This document shows positions 1-10,205 of a DNA stretch of 40,168 nt, piece by piece (the stretch's first letter is position 1; each line of letters opens with the position of its first letter). The position numbers and the translations under genes are program-made. The notes under the pieces were generated by a model, which worked only from the letters and a program-made list of their open reading frames with translations, was not told the DNA's origin and did not search any database. This stretch comes from Nemertoderma westbladi. Taxonomy: Eukaryota > Xenacoelomorpha > Nemertodermatida > Nemertodermatidae. The stretch covers positions 1-40,168 of the forward strand of contig JAUCBJ010002192.1 in assembly GCA_032718475.1 (NCBI GenBank), read 5' to 3'.

Positions 1-1213
1 AAAGGAAATTTAATAAGCTTTAATATTCTTCGACCACTTTTTTTGATTTCAGAATATTTCCGCATTTTTTTTAAAGAAAAAAACATAAAAAACGTGGATT
101 TTTTCATTTTTTAACAAATTTTGATTTTTTTTTTTACAAAATTGCCAATTATCAGAAATAGAAATGAAAATAAAAATATGTTGAAATTTAACATGCTGGT
201 TCCAAAAAATATGGTATCGAAAAATGAAAATGGAAAATAACGGAGGAGTAGTCTTTTTGGCGAAATTTGTTAAATCTTACGCCAGCCGCTAGGAGGCGCT
301 AAAAAAAATTTTTTTCACCTTTTTATTTACTTTATTTCATTATCTTTTCGATGGTACATAGTTTTCTGCGAATTTTTCAACCATATTGGAGATATAAACA
401 AATTAAAAAAAAACACCAGGGGGGGGGGGGGGGGGAGGGGGGTTACTTAATAAATAATAAAATAAATAAATAATTAATGATATTAATTCGTTGAGCCTGA
501 GATCGTTTGCGTCTATTTTTCCGTCAATATCCACCCGCCTCCGTGATATTCATTTTACTTGCAACATGAAGAGCCAATTTATTGCCATAATTTATTATTT
601 TTTAAACGTTACAGACACTATACTACTAGACCGAATTAGATGATTAGATAACAACCTGCAATGTAAAAAGAATTCGGGTCAGATTGTATAAGTAAAATTA
701 AGTAAAGTTAAAGTAAAAGTAAAATTAAATTGAGTAAATTTACTCAATTTAGATAAAGAAGCCGGTTATAATAGTGGAACGTTATTCTAACCAAGACAAT
801 AAACGACAGTCAATAGAACAAGGTTACAGATTTATTTTTGGGAGTCAATCAGCTTATTTGCGACGATTTTCCCTTAGGGGGGGATTAATTTTGATTGCGC
901 CCATAATTCCTGTTATTAGGACAAGTAAGACCTGTTCCAAATTTCATAGGAACTTAGAGAACGTTTAAACACTAATTTCGATGTTTGCAAACTTAAAAAT
1001 CTGTTTATCCCCAACAAGCGAATAGGCCAGCATCACTTGCAGTATGTTAGTATAAGTAGAAGTTTGAAGACAATTACTTAGTTCACCTGTTACTTTGGAA
1101 ACGGAAACTGCTACAGTATTTATATTGCACAACGGCAGTAAAGTTCGGTCACATATAGAAAGAAATGCAACTCGCATAGCCGCACAATAATACAGACGTT
1201 AATTATTATAATT
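1..1213. other. Intergenic, AT-rich
   Basis: No convincing gene is visible. The stretch has A/T runs, a G run at 418-442, and a perfect 26-bp palindrome at 726-751 centred on GTAAATTTAC. The short phrase GACGGAGGAGTAGT-like near 240-255 recurs near 15115-15128, suggesting a dispersed repeat. Short open frames at 774-968 (+) and 965-1177 (-) have no recognisable domain and are probably chance. Confidence 0.6.
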
Positions 1214-2404
1214 TTAGTCTAATATTATTTCAGAAATAGGTAAATGAGCGATATAGAAAGATGTATCGGATAGTTCAATACTGCGCAGTTGGCTTGGTAA
1301 CGCCAACGATCTTCCCACAAAATTACCCAACAATTCGTCACAACAACGCAACGGGAGTTTCATAATCTGGGTTGTCATCGATTCCTTCCATTGGTTGACG
1401 ATGGAATCACCTGGAAGCGCGAGATAGGCGAGTTTAAGGCAAGGCTGCAAACCGAGTCGGCTCCCATTGGTTGTCTCATCCGGCAACGACACCACGGCAA
1501 ACATATCCCTATTGATTACTTGGAGGAGACCTTGAACTGCCCTGGGGGTTTCCACGGAGACCAAGAGAAACCGGTAGGATATTTCGTTAAGTGGTTGGAG
1601 GTATAAATGTTTGGCAATGAGTTGAATTAACGGCGAATCTTCAATAGTAACAGGGGGAGGTTCATTAAACCGCGAATCGGAAACAAGCGACGAAGTCAAA
1701 CTAATCAGACTATTAAAAAACTTCGCACTTTCTACTGTCTGCGAAGCCCCTCCGGCTTTTTTCTCTATAAACCCAACGAGACTAAAGCATCTAGAACAAT
1801 GAATGTGACTCAAACTATCGCTCTCCCCTACCGGAACTACATCAATGACTGTAGTTTCTACTACTTCGGGGTTTACTACGACGCTGAGAGGGTTGTATAG
1901 GAGGTCGTTGGAACGCGGTTCTATCCCCATCCATTCGTTTGATCCGTGATGGTCGTGACAGAACCACTCGCTGCTGAGAGATTCCCAATTATCCGATGGA
2001 AGAGGCAAAACGCGAGAGAATTTACAGTCTTGTTTCAATAATGATTGACAGCAACAACCGCAACTAATGTTTATATTATCGGGTTTATCTTTGGTCAAAT
2101 CATCGATTGGTATTTTGTAATTTTGTTTCTCGAAGTCGAAGTTAGCCGCTTTTCCAACAGGCATCGCCACCGCTCTCATAAATACATTGCTGTTCCCGAA
2201 TCGAGATTTAGATATTGTGGCACTTCGGCACGCTGTTACAAGTAACGATACGAGGGTATGTTCTACTGGTTTGTCGCATGAGATGATTACCGAATCATCT
2301 TTAAGAATAACCGACTGAATATCGTCCGTGTCAGATACCTCTAACGATAGATGTAGAGTTCCTACTCTGGGTAAGAATTCCCCCAGAATTCCTGCCTGTT
2401 GCAT
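1214..2404 (-). CDS. UBE3D: UBE3D-type E3 ubiquitin-protein ligase (HECT-like, UbcH10/UBE2C-binding family)
   Basis: An uninterrupted 396-residue frame, close to the roughly 390 residues usual for this family. The hallmark is a cysteine cluster (C115, C117-C119) followed by RVLPLPSDNW at about 131-140 and a WFCH at 147-150. A second C-x2-C (C203, C206) follows and may pair with the first as a metal site. UBE3D proteins are known to bind the E2 enzyme UBE2C (UbcH10) and to promote ubiquitin transfer, reported for cyclin B; this role is taken from the family, not from the sequence. The ATG at 2402-2404 is the first in frame and gives a full-length product. There is no intron, unlike the other two genes in the window, so it may be an ancestral intronless gene or an old retrocopy; the frame is intact and a poly-A tail was not seen downstream. 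It is divergent from vertebrate copies outside the motif region. Confidence 0.78.
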   Translation of the reverse strand: MQQAGILGEFLPRVGTLHLSLEVSDTDDIQSVILKDDSVIISCDKPVEHTLVSLLVTACRSATISKSRFGNSNVFMRAVAMPVGKAANFDFEKQNYKIPIDDLTKDKPDNINISCGCCCQSLLKQDCKFSRVLPLPSDNWESLSSEWFCHDHHGSNEWMGIEPRSNDLLYNPLSVVVNPEVVETTVIDVVPVGESDSLSHIHCSRCFSLVGFIEKKAGGASQTVESAKFFNSLISLTSSLVSDSRFNEPPPVTIEDSPLIQLIAKHLYLQPLNEISYRFLLVSVETPRAVQGLLQVINRDMFAVVSLPDETTNGSRLGLQPCLKLAYLALPGDSIVNQWKESMTTQIMKLPLRCCDELLGNFVGRSLALPSQLRSIELSDTSFYIAHLPISEIILD

Positions 2405-2767
2405 TATTTGTTAAATTTATCCAGGTAGTGTAGGACAGGGTAGGTACACAGTAACACAGTCCATCAGTCTGTCTTGTCTACCACCAATCACCATGCAATT
2501 GCAATACTGCAGTACAGGTACAGTAGTACTGTGTACTGCTAGCAGTACAGCAAAAGAACGAACACGATACGACTCCAATCGACAGATCGACTGATCGAAT
2601 AAACAATAAAATACTACTACCGATACAGCTGTACAGTAACAGTGCTACACCAATACTGCAATACACTAGGGTAGGCTCAAGGACTACACTTACTTAGTCA
2701 TTAGTGGTAGTAGACCTCGGGTAGGCTACTGTAAAACCCATTTATTCTTCCTACACCCTTCACACAC
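2405..2767. other. Upstream region of the UBE3D-like gene, rich in CAGTAC-type palindromes
   Basis: The 363 bases between the minus-strand start codon and the foldback element should contain the gene's promoter. They hold many short palindromic words (for example GTACAGTAGTACTGTGTACT near 2519) that could form small hairpins. A related phrase, CAGTAGTACTGCATTCTGTA, lies beyond the far side of the foldback element near 7134. No clear TATA box was identified. Confidence 0.4.
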
Positions 2768-3454
2768 TTCCTCATCGGTAGGTGCTAAAATGCACAACGA
2801 CCACCAATGAGCAACAACGAGCAACAATGAGCCACAACAAGCAACAACGAGCAACAATGAGCCACAACAAGCAACAATGAGCAACAATGAGCAACAATGA
2901 GTAACAATCAGCATCAATGAGCAACAATGAGCAACAATGAACAACAACGAGCAACAATGAGCAACAACGAGCAACAATGAGCAACAATGAGCAACAATGA
3001 GTAACAATGAGCAACAATGAGCAACAGTGAGTAACAATGAGCAACAATGAGCAATAATGAGCAACAACGAGCAACAATGAGTAACAATGAGCAACAATGA
3101 GCAACAATGAGCAACAATGAGCAACAATGAGCAACAACGAGCAACAATAAGCAACAATGTGCAACAACGAGCAACATTGACTAACAACGAGCAACAATGA
3201 GCAACAATGAGCAACAATGAGCCACAATAAGCAACAATGAGCAACAACGAGCAACAACGAGCAACAATGAGTCACAACAAGCAACAATGGGCAACAACAA
3301 GCAACAACGAGCAACAATGAGTAACAACGAGAAACAACGAGCAACAATGAGCAACAACGAGAAACAACGATCAACAATGAGCAACAATGAGCAACAACGA
3401 GCAACAACGAGCAACAACGAGCAGCAATGAGCAACAATGAGCAACAGCGAACAA

Positions 3455-3734
3455 CATTAAAGTAAATTTTCTTCGGCCGCTAGGTCAGGGATTACGCACA
3501 AAGTCTGACGTGACGACTTATTTCCAGTGCGGTCCCCCCAGAACTTTACTCCCCTGAGGAAACTCCAGTACTCATTTAGCTACCACTTAAGGATGCAAGG
3601 CAGAGATGCGCCATGGCTGGTCCCTTTAAAGCATTCGTGCCGAAACGAAAACTGCCCTGGCCCATGTGAGGATCGAACCCACGACCTACAGGAGATGTGA
3701 ATTCAATGCAACCACTACACCAAGGTGGAACCTC
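3455..3734 (-). mobile_element. tRNA-derived SINE, copy 1
   Basis: On the minus strand the head (about 3734 to 3663) carries RNA polymerase III promoter elements: an A-box-like TGGTGTAGTGG and a B-box GGTTCGATCC. The latter sits in a recognisable T-arm (stem GTGGG/CTCAC around loop TTCGATC). A non-tRNA body of about 200 bases follows and ends near TTTACTTTAATG at the satellite boundary. No intact tRNA cloverleaf with acceptor pairing was found, so it is a SINE and not a functional tRNA gene. Confidence 0.75.
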
Positions 3735-4287
3735 ATTGTTGAACAACAACGAGTAATAATGAGCAACAACGAACAACAACGAGCAACGTTGAGCAACAAT
3801 GAACAACAACGAGCAACAATGAGCAACAACGAGCAACAACGAACAACAACGAGCAACAATGAGCAACAACGAGCAACAATGACCAACAACGAGCAACAAC
3901 GAGCAACAATGACCAACAACGAGCAACAATGAGCAACAATGAGCAACAATGAGCAACAACGAGCAACAAAGAGCAACAATGAGCAACAACGAGCAACAAT
4001 GAGCAACAACGAGCAACAATGAGCAACAATGAGCAACAACGAGCAATAACGAGCAACAATGAGCAATAACGAGCAACAATGAGCAACAACGAGCAACAAC
4101 GAGCAACAATGAGCAACAACGAGCAACAACGAGCAACAATGAGCAACAACGAGCAACAATGAGCAACAACGAGCAACAATGAGCAACAATGAGCAACAAT
4201 GAGCAACAACGAGCAACAATGAGCAAAAACGAGCAACAACGAGCAACAATGAGCAACAACGAGCAACAGCGAACAACATTAAAGTAA

Positions 4288-4553
4288 AAAAAAAGTAAAT
4301 TTTCTTCGGCCGCTAGGGCACAAAGTCTGACGACTTATTTCCAGTGCGGTCCCCCCAGAACTTTACTCCCCAGAGGAAACTCCAGTACTCATTTAGCTAC
4401 CACTTAAGGATGCAAGGCAGAGATGCGCCCTGGCTGGTCCCTTTAAAGCATTCGTGCCGAAACGAAAACTGCCCTGGCCCATGTGAGGATCGAACCCACG
4501 ACCTACAGGAGATGTGAATTCAATGCAACCACTACACCAAGGTGGAACATCAT
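4288..4553 (-). mobile_element. tRNA-derived SINE, copy 2 (segmental duplicate of copy 1)
   Basis: Nearly identical to the SINE at 3455-3734, with the same A-box, T-arm and body, and with a deletion near 4318-4325 relative to copy 1. The satellite on both sides also matches: GAACAACATTAAAGTAAA before each copy, and a run with GAGTAATAATGAGC and GAGCAACGTTGAGC after each. The copies therefore arose by duplication of one SINE-plus-satellite block of about 820 bp, not by two insertions. Confidence 0.75.
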
Positions 4554-5217
4554 AGTTGAACAACAACGAGTAATAATGAGCAACAACGAACAACAACGAG
4601 CAACGTTGAGCAACAATGAGCAACAACGAGCAACAATGAGCAACAACGAGCAACAACGAACAACAACGGGCAACAATGAGCAACAACGAGCAACAATGAC
4701 CAACAACGTGCAACAACGAGCAACAATGAGCAACAACGAGCAACAATGAGCAACAACGAGCAACAATGAGCAACAATGAGCAACAACGAGCAACAATGAG
4801 CAACAACGAGCAACAACGAGCAACATTGAGCAACAATGAGCAACAATGGGGAACAACGAGCAACAATGAGCAACATTGATCAACAATGAGCAACAACGAG
4901 CAACATTGAGCAACAACGAGCAACAATTATCGGACAGTGAAATTAATTCTAGAATGACCCATCATAATCGTATAATTCATTCAATCAAAATTCTGTCGAC
5001 ACCCCATAAGGAGCATCTATTGGACATTTCGCTTTATTTCGTTTAGAATTGTAGGAGAAGATACATTTCCTTCAAACAGTGTTTTTTTAACATTATATTA
5101 TATTGTACAGATAGTACTTTGCCCAATGTTTCGTTTTTCGTTATTAGGCCGCCCTGCATAGACGCGTAATTTATTACACAAATATTATATTGATGATAGC
5201 AATGGATCCATCCATTA

Positions 5218-5520
5218 TTACAAGCTCTCTCGTGCAACTTTAGAATATTTTGGCCCCTTAGATTCCATTATCTTACATTCTGTTCCTGAAGCTGAAATGC
5301 GGTGATTAACATAGAATGTACCATTGCTATTTGGTTGGCAGGACCTAATATATTTTATTCCTGTATGTCTGTTTCCGTTTTCATTATTACGGGCATCCTC
5401 AAAAGTAATAAACCAATAAGATTTTACATTATTTCCTCTGGACAAGTAGACACCATTATCATCAGATTTTGCTGAAGCAATTGATATAACATCGCGCGCG
5501 GTTCTATGTGCATACAAAAT
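5218..5520 (-). other. Coding-like island in the centre of the foldback element, unidentified
   Basis: About 100 codons stay open on the minus strand outside the satellite, ending at a stop at 5218. The composition looks protein-like, with the segments DDNGVYLSRGN, KSYWFITFEDAR and GTFYVNHRIS, and unlike the low-complexity satellite translation. The frame also runs on into the satellite up to 5577, which cannot be the true start, so if it is a gene piece its 5' boundary is a splice site or a breakpoint. I do not recognise the protein. It could be a transposase remnant, a captured host exon or chance. Confidence 0.3.
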
Positions 5521-5526
5521 CTTCAC

Positions 5527-7019
5527 GTATTCCACATTGTTGCTCATTGTTGCTTGTTGTTGCTCGTTGTTGCTCAATGTTGCTCGTTGTTGCTCATTGT
5601 TGCTCGTTGTTCCTCATTGTTGCTCTATGTAGCTCGTTGTTCTACTTTACTATTGCTCGTTGTTGCCCATTGTTGCTCGATGTTGCTCGTTGTTGTACTT
5701 TATTATTGCTCGTTGTTGCTCATTGTTCCTTATTTTTGCTCATTGTAGCTCGTTGTTGTACTTTATTATATCCCGTTGTTGCTCATTGTTGCTCGTTGTT
5801 GCTCATTGTTGCTCGTTGTTGCTCATTGTTGCTCATTGTTGCTCATTGTTCCTCATTGTTGCTCGTTGTTGCTCATTGTTGTTCATTGTTGCTCATTGTT
5901 GCTCGTTGTTGCTCATTGTTGCTCATTGTTGCTCATTACTGCTCGTTGTTGCTCATTGTTACTCATTGTTGCTCGTTGTTGCTCATTATTGCTCATTGTA
6001 ACTCGTTGTTGTACTTTATTATTGCTCGTTGTTGCTTATTGTTGCTCGATGTTGCTCGTTGTTGTACTATATTATTGCTCGTTGTTGCTCATTGTTCCTT
6101 ATTGTTGCTCATTGTTGCTCGTTGTTGCTCATTGTTGCTCATTGTTGCTCATTGTTGCTCTTGTTGCTAATTGTTGCTCATTGTTGTTCGTTGTTGCTCA
6201 TTGTTGCTCATTGTTGCTCATTACTGCTCGTTGTTGCTCATTGTTGCTCATTGTTGCTCGTTGTTTCTCGTTATTGCTCATTGTTTCTCGTTGTTGCTCA
6301 TTGTTTCTCGTTGTTGATCATTGTTTTTCGTTGTTGCTCATTGTTACTCGTTGTTGTACTTTTATTATTGCTCGTTGTTGCTCGTTGTTTCTCGTTGTTG
6401 CTCAATGTTGCTCGTTGTTGCTCATTGTTGCTCATTGTTGCTCATTCTTTGTCGTTGTTGCTCATTGTTAATCGTTGTTGTACTTTTATTATTGCTCGTT
6501 GTTGCTCATTGTTTCTCTTTGTTTCTCGTTGTTGCTCGTTGTTGCTCATTGTTGCTCATTGTTGCTCATTGTTGGTCGTTGCTTCTCGTTGTTGCTCAAT
6601 GTTGCTCTTTGAGGCTCATTGTTGTTCATTGTTTCTCGTTGTTGCTCAATGTTGCTCGTTGTCGCTCATTGTTGCTCATTGTTGGTCGTTGCTTCTCGTT
6701 GTTGCTCAATGTTGCTCTTTGAGGCTCATTGTTGCTCATTGTTGTTCATTGTTTCTCGTTGTTGCTCAATGTTGCTCGTTGTCGCTCATTGTTGCTCATT
6801 GTTCCTCATTGTTGCTCGTTGTTTCTCGTTGTTGCTCATTGTTTCTCGTTGTTGCTCATTGTTTCTCGTTGTTGCTCATTGTTTCTCGTTGTTGCTCATT
6901 GTTACTCGCTGTTGTACTTTTATTATTGCTTGTTGTTACTCATTGTTCCTCGTTGTTGTTCAATGTTGCTCGTTGTTGCTCAATGTTGCTGCTCGTTGCT
7001 CATTGTTGCTCATTGTTGC
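5527..7019. repeat. Right arm: inverted 10-bp satellite (RTTGTTGCTC)n
   Basis: The reverse complement of the left-arm satellite. It is more diverged than the left arm, with variants GTTTCTCGTT and GTTGTACTTT(A)TTATT and a longer repeated block recurring around 6570-6790. The TTGTACTTTATTATTGCTCG phrase recurs at about 5691, 6010, 6065, 6355, 6478 and 6913, showing a higher-order arrangement. The long Leu-Cys-Ser open frames here are repeat artefacts. Confidence 0.88.
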
Positions 7020-7052
7020 TCGTTGTGCATTTTAGCACCTACCTTCCTCATC

Positions 7053-7929
7053 GAAGCGGAATGGGTTCTCTGGAAACAGGGAAGCAGGAAAGATCCCCCA
7101 CCTCCAAGAAACTACTCTCATATTCAGTTCATACAGTAGTACTGCATTCTGTACAAGTGCAGTAAAGTTTTTCTTCGACCGTTAGGCCGCGCCGGTCCGG
7201 ATCCGCGTCATTAGGTGCTTTGGTCGTTAGAGGTACAGTGTCGTTAATATGCTTTCGGAATTCTAGCAAACCGGCATTCTGAGTAACGAGGGCTGGTCTC
7301 AGTGTCGATGAAGTCAAGCTCATTGTTCTTGTACGTATCCTCTACACATGATAGTTCGGGGGCAATCTACTCCAACTACTGTAAGAATATCTAACCGTGG
7401 AGGATTGCCGCGGAAAGATAATACGAATTAATGGTGTGGTCCAACGTGGTGAATAAACATGGTGAGAGGAGATTAAAACGTTGCAAGGAAATAGCAATAA
7501 AATTCAGTGGTCTTAAATAATCTTAAAATTTATTTTGATTGTCATGGTGTTAATCCGCCCACGCAAATTCCCATATACTGTAAGTTGCTGAAATATGGCA
7601 ACACTTTCTACCTTTTCGATACAGTATACCAGTGCCGTAAAAGTTGAGCGACTTTTACTGTAACTTGATCGTCAACCTGAGTTACCCCCACCAAGTTGCC
7701 GACAAAGGCGGTATAGCCTTTTTGTTACAGACTAGAATAATAATTATTATACCGGTAAGTAGAATCATTGTACACATGTGCAATCTCTCTGTAAGTAGAT
7801 AATAATTGACATACAATGATAGCTACACACTCACTATACACACTAAGACAACTCCTAACATCAGTGTTGGCCTATAATAGGTTACAATATAATTTCCCGT
7901 TGATAATACTGTGGAAGTGGAAGTACAAA
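7053..7929. other. Intergenic, no gene seen
   Basis: No recognisable coding sequence. Near 7164-7188 the phrase TTTTTCTTCGACCGTTAGG resembles the SINE body end TTTTCTTCGGCCGCTAGG at 3470 and 4300, so a SINE-related tail may lie here. An 8-bp hairpin (GTAAAAGT, 6-base loop, ACTTTTAC) sits at 7637-7658. Confidence 0.45.
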
Positions 7930-8185
7930 GGGTTGGACACGTTCATAGGGCCTTCGCGTAGCACGAGGTTCAGTTATGATACATAAATTAAAATTGAGTG
8001 ATTTTATCACGAAATATGAATTTCAGAAATTTAACAAATAAATCAAAGAAGAGTGGATAGTTGCCCCCTTCAACCCCCCCCCCCCCCCTTAATCTGCACT
8101 ACCCCAACCCAAAGGCGCGCAGAGGATTGATGACAGGAAGGTATTAACAGAAAATTTGGGTTTTAAAATAAATATATTTTAGGAA
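7930..8185 (+). repeat. Dispersed repeat family A, copy 1 (3' part with C tract)
   Basis: Contains GGGCCTTCGCGTAGCACGAGG near 7950, a C run at 8074-8088 and AACCCAAAGGCGCGCAGAGG near 8106. The same ordered blocks occur inverted at 11240-11640 and, for the later part, at 36690-36900. Family A looks like a non-autonomous mobile repeat of about 1 kb; no protein is encoded. Confidence 0.65.
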
Positions 8186-8329
8186 TGCAGGCAACCCTAT
8201 TTGTAAGAAATGATAGTATTGATACTGAGATATTAAATTATCATATCAACACCTCAACGAAATTATTTAGCTAATTATTCTAAAGAATTACGATTACGAT
8301 TTACAATTACGATTAAAGAATTACGAATT

Positions 8330-9668
8330 ACGGACCTCACACCTGCCGAACTCCAAAGAAGCATTAAAAGCATGTCCAATAATAAAGCGAGTGGATTAGA
8401 TGAAATCCCAGCGGAGGTATGGAAAACCGGAGTGCTAAACAGACCATTATTGGATGTTTGCAACCGGTTGTTGAAAGGGGAAAAGCCACCACCAATTTGG
8501 ACTAAAGGTCAACTATAGCCTCTCCCCAAGAAAGGAGACCTCGGTATACCAACAAACTATCGTGGGATCAGTCTGCTTATGGTAGCTGCCAAAATATACA
8601 ATACAATTATTCTATATAGGATTAGGCCTCACATAGAGAAACTACTGCGTAAGAGCCAAAACGGATTTCGACCAAGTAGATCAACAATAGCTCACATACT
8701 TGCACTACGGAGACTGATTGAAGGAATTAAGTCAAAGAATCTCCCCGCAGTCATGACTTTTGTGGACTTCAAGAAGGCATTCGACTCCATCCATAGAGGT
8801 AAAATGCTTGAAATCCTAAGAGCTTATGGAATACCAGAAATAATCGTTGCTGGCATTGGATTGCTATCAAGAACGCAGAAGTAGTAGATATCCGGCAACT
8901 ACAGTCACAGACTCCGACTTTGCGGATGACATCGCCCTGCTCTCTAATACCCTAGCAGATGCACAGCTTCTACTAAATAAAGTGGAGAGGGCTGCTAAGG
9001 AGGTTGGATTGCATATAAATGCTACCAAGACCGAATTCACGACTTTTAATGTTGATGGAAACTTGACAACCATTGATAATAATCAACTAAGGAAGGTTGA
9101 CGACTTCCAGTACCTAGGATCATGGATAGAGAGTAGTAAAAAGGACATAGAAGTTAGGAAAGCAAAGTAACTTTGGGTAGCTCTATCAAAAATGGATACC
9201 ATCTGGAAATCAGATCTTTCCAGGCACCTGAAGACTAAGTTCTTTCGAGCCACAGTGGAAAGTGTATTTTTATATGGGGGTGAGACCTGGACACTGACTA
9301 AATCACTTCAACAACGAATTGATGGATGCTACACAAGACTACTAAGGGCAGCCCTAAACATCAGCTGGAGACAACACATGACAAACGCCGAGCTTTATGG
9401 TACAATACCACCTGTATCAACCACCCTCCGTGAACGCAGATTAAGATTCAGTGGGCACTGCTGGCGAAGTAAAGACGAGGTCATACCAGATCTACTTTTC
9501 TGGCAACCAACTCATGGAAAGCGTAGTCGTGGACGACCGGCCATAACATATATAGATCAACTTGAAAAGGATACTGAACTTGGGAGAAACGAAATTGCGA
9601 CAACTATGGAGAATCGGGAAGCCTAGAAGGATCTCATTTCCACTGTCCGAATTCGCTCGACTCAGTAG
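8330..9668 (+). pseudogene. Non-LTR retrotransposon reverse transcriptase, decayed
   Basis: Translated in pieces, this reads as the reverse transcriptase and C-terminal region of a LINE ORF2. In order: the N-terminal finger with NNKASGLDEIPAE near 8370; QNGFRPSRSTIAHI; the catalytic motif A region FVDFKKAFDSIH near 8758; the motif C region DFADDIALLSN near 8920; YLGSWI; LYGGETWTLTK; and a C-terminal RLRFSGHCWRS, KRSRGRP section. It is dead: in-frame stops at 8516-8518, 9168-9170 and 9624-9626. At 8875-8890 the frame changes and the palm segment between motifs A and C, which carries the conserved Q-G region, is missing. The last stop at 9666-9668 is followed by a short (TAG)n run, a plausible element 3' end. 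The clade was not assigned with confidence. Confidence 0.85.
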
Positions 9669-9754
9669 TAGTAGTACGATTAAATACTCAACCAATCATT
9701 TTTCGAGATACACAATAAGCAAGTTGTCTTATTAGTCTGGCTCCTTACACTGGT

Positions 9755-10205
9755 GAATGTGGGGCGAGCCACGAAGTGAGTGAGCCTTAGCGTAGTGGTA
9801 CCATTAATCAACCTGTCGTTCTGTCGTTCTGTCGTTCTGTCGTGTTCAATTTTAAACGTTAATAACTCGGCCAATCTTTGATGAAATCTATCCAAACTTG
9901 GTACACATGTTGTTTGGCAAAAGTTTAGAAATTTTCCAAGTAGAATGTCCGTGTGGCCTTCGAGAAGCTAAGATAATAGCAGTTAATTAGTTAATTAAGT
10001 TGATTACGGTGAAAACACCATTTTCAACCTGCCTTTTAAAGGAAATTAATTGTTTTACAGTATAAGATTTAAATAATTATACTTAAAAATTATACAGATG
10101 TAATCCACATACGCCATTCTATTATAGTTTTTAATTAGTTCAAGTGATTTGCTTTAATAATTGTGTCTTTAATTGATCTAAAGTAATTAAAACGGCATAA
10201 AAAAT
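9755..10205 (+). repeat. Dispersed repeat family A, copy 2 (5' and middle part)
   Basis: Starts TGGGGCGAGCCACGAAGTGA, then a run of TCTGTCGT units, then CCAAACTTGGTACACATGTT and TATAAGATTTAAATAATTAT. The same blocks in the same order occur at 34695-35190, so the two are diverged copies in direct orientation. Confidence 0.75.

Larger units (their letters stand above)
2801..4930. repeat. Left arm: 10-bp satellite (GAGCAACAAY)n
   Basis: Tandem 10-mers GAGCAACAAT and GAGCAACAAC, with scattered variants such as GCCACAACAA and GTAACAATGA, fill about 2801-3452, 3735-4280 and 4555-4926. Two SINE copies interrupt them. Because 30 bases equal three units, several frames stay open for hundreds of bases and give Cys-Ser-Leu-rich or Asn-Glu-Gln-rich translations. 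These are artefacts of the repeat, not genes. Confidence 0.9.
2768..7052. mobile_element. Foldback (FB-like) transposable element, including its 9-bp target-site duplications
   Basis: The element proper spans 2777-7043. Its ends are perfect 24-bp inverted repeats (2777-2800, starting GGTAGGTGCTAAAATGCACA, and its reverse complement at 7020-7043). Immediately outside each end lies the same 9 bases in direct orientation, TTCCTCATC (2768-2776 and 7044-7052), which is what a transposition target-site duplication looks like. Inward of the ends are long arms of a 10-bp satellite, GAGCAACAAY on the left and its reverse complement on the right, so the arms could pair for over 1 kb. This matches the known design of Drosophila FB and sea-urchin TU foldback elements: long inverted repeats built of short tandem repeats, with a 9-bp or 8-bp target duplication respectively. 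The middle (about 4931-5526) is unique sequence. No transposase was recognised, so the copy is probably non-autonomous. Confidence 0.82.

Noticed and set aside
3663-3734. tRNA gene on the minus strand
   Set aside because: A-box and T-arm are present, but acceptor-stem pairing and a sound anticodon arm were not found, and a SINE body follows. The same holds for 4482-4553.
2726-7165. Many Leu/Cys/Ser-rich and Asn/Glu/Gln-rich open frames
   Set aside because: All are translations of the 10-bp satellite; several frames on one strand are open at once, which real genes do not do.
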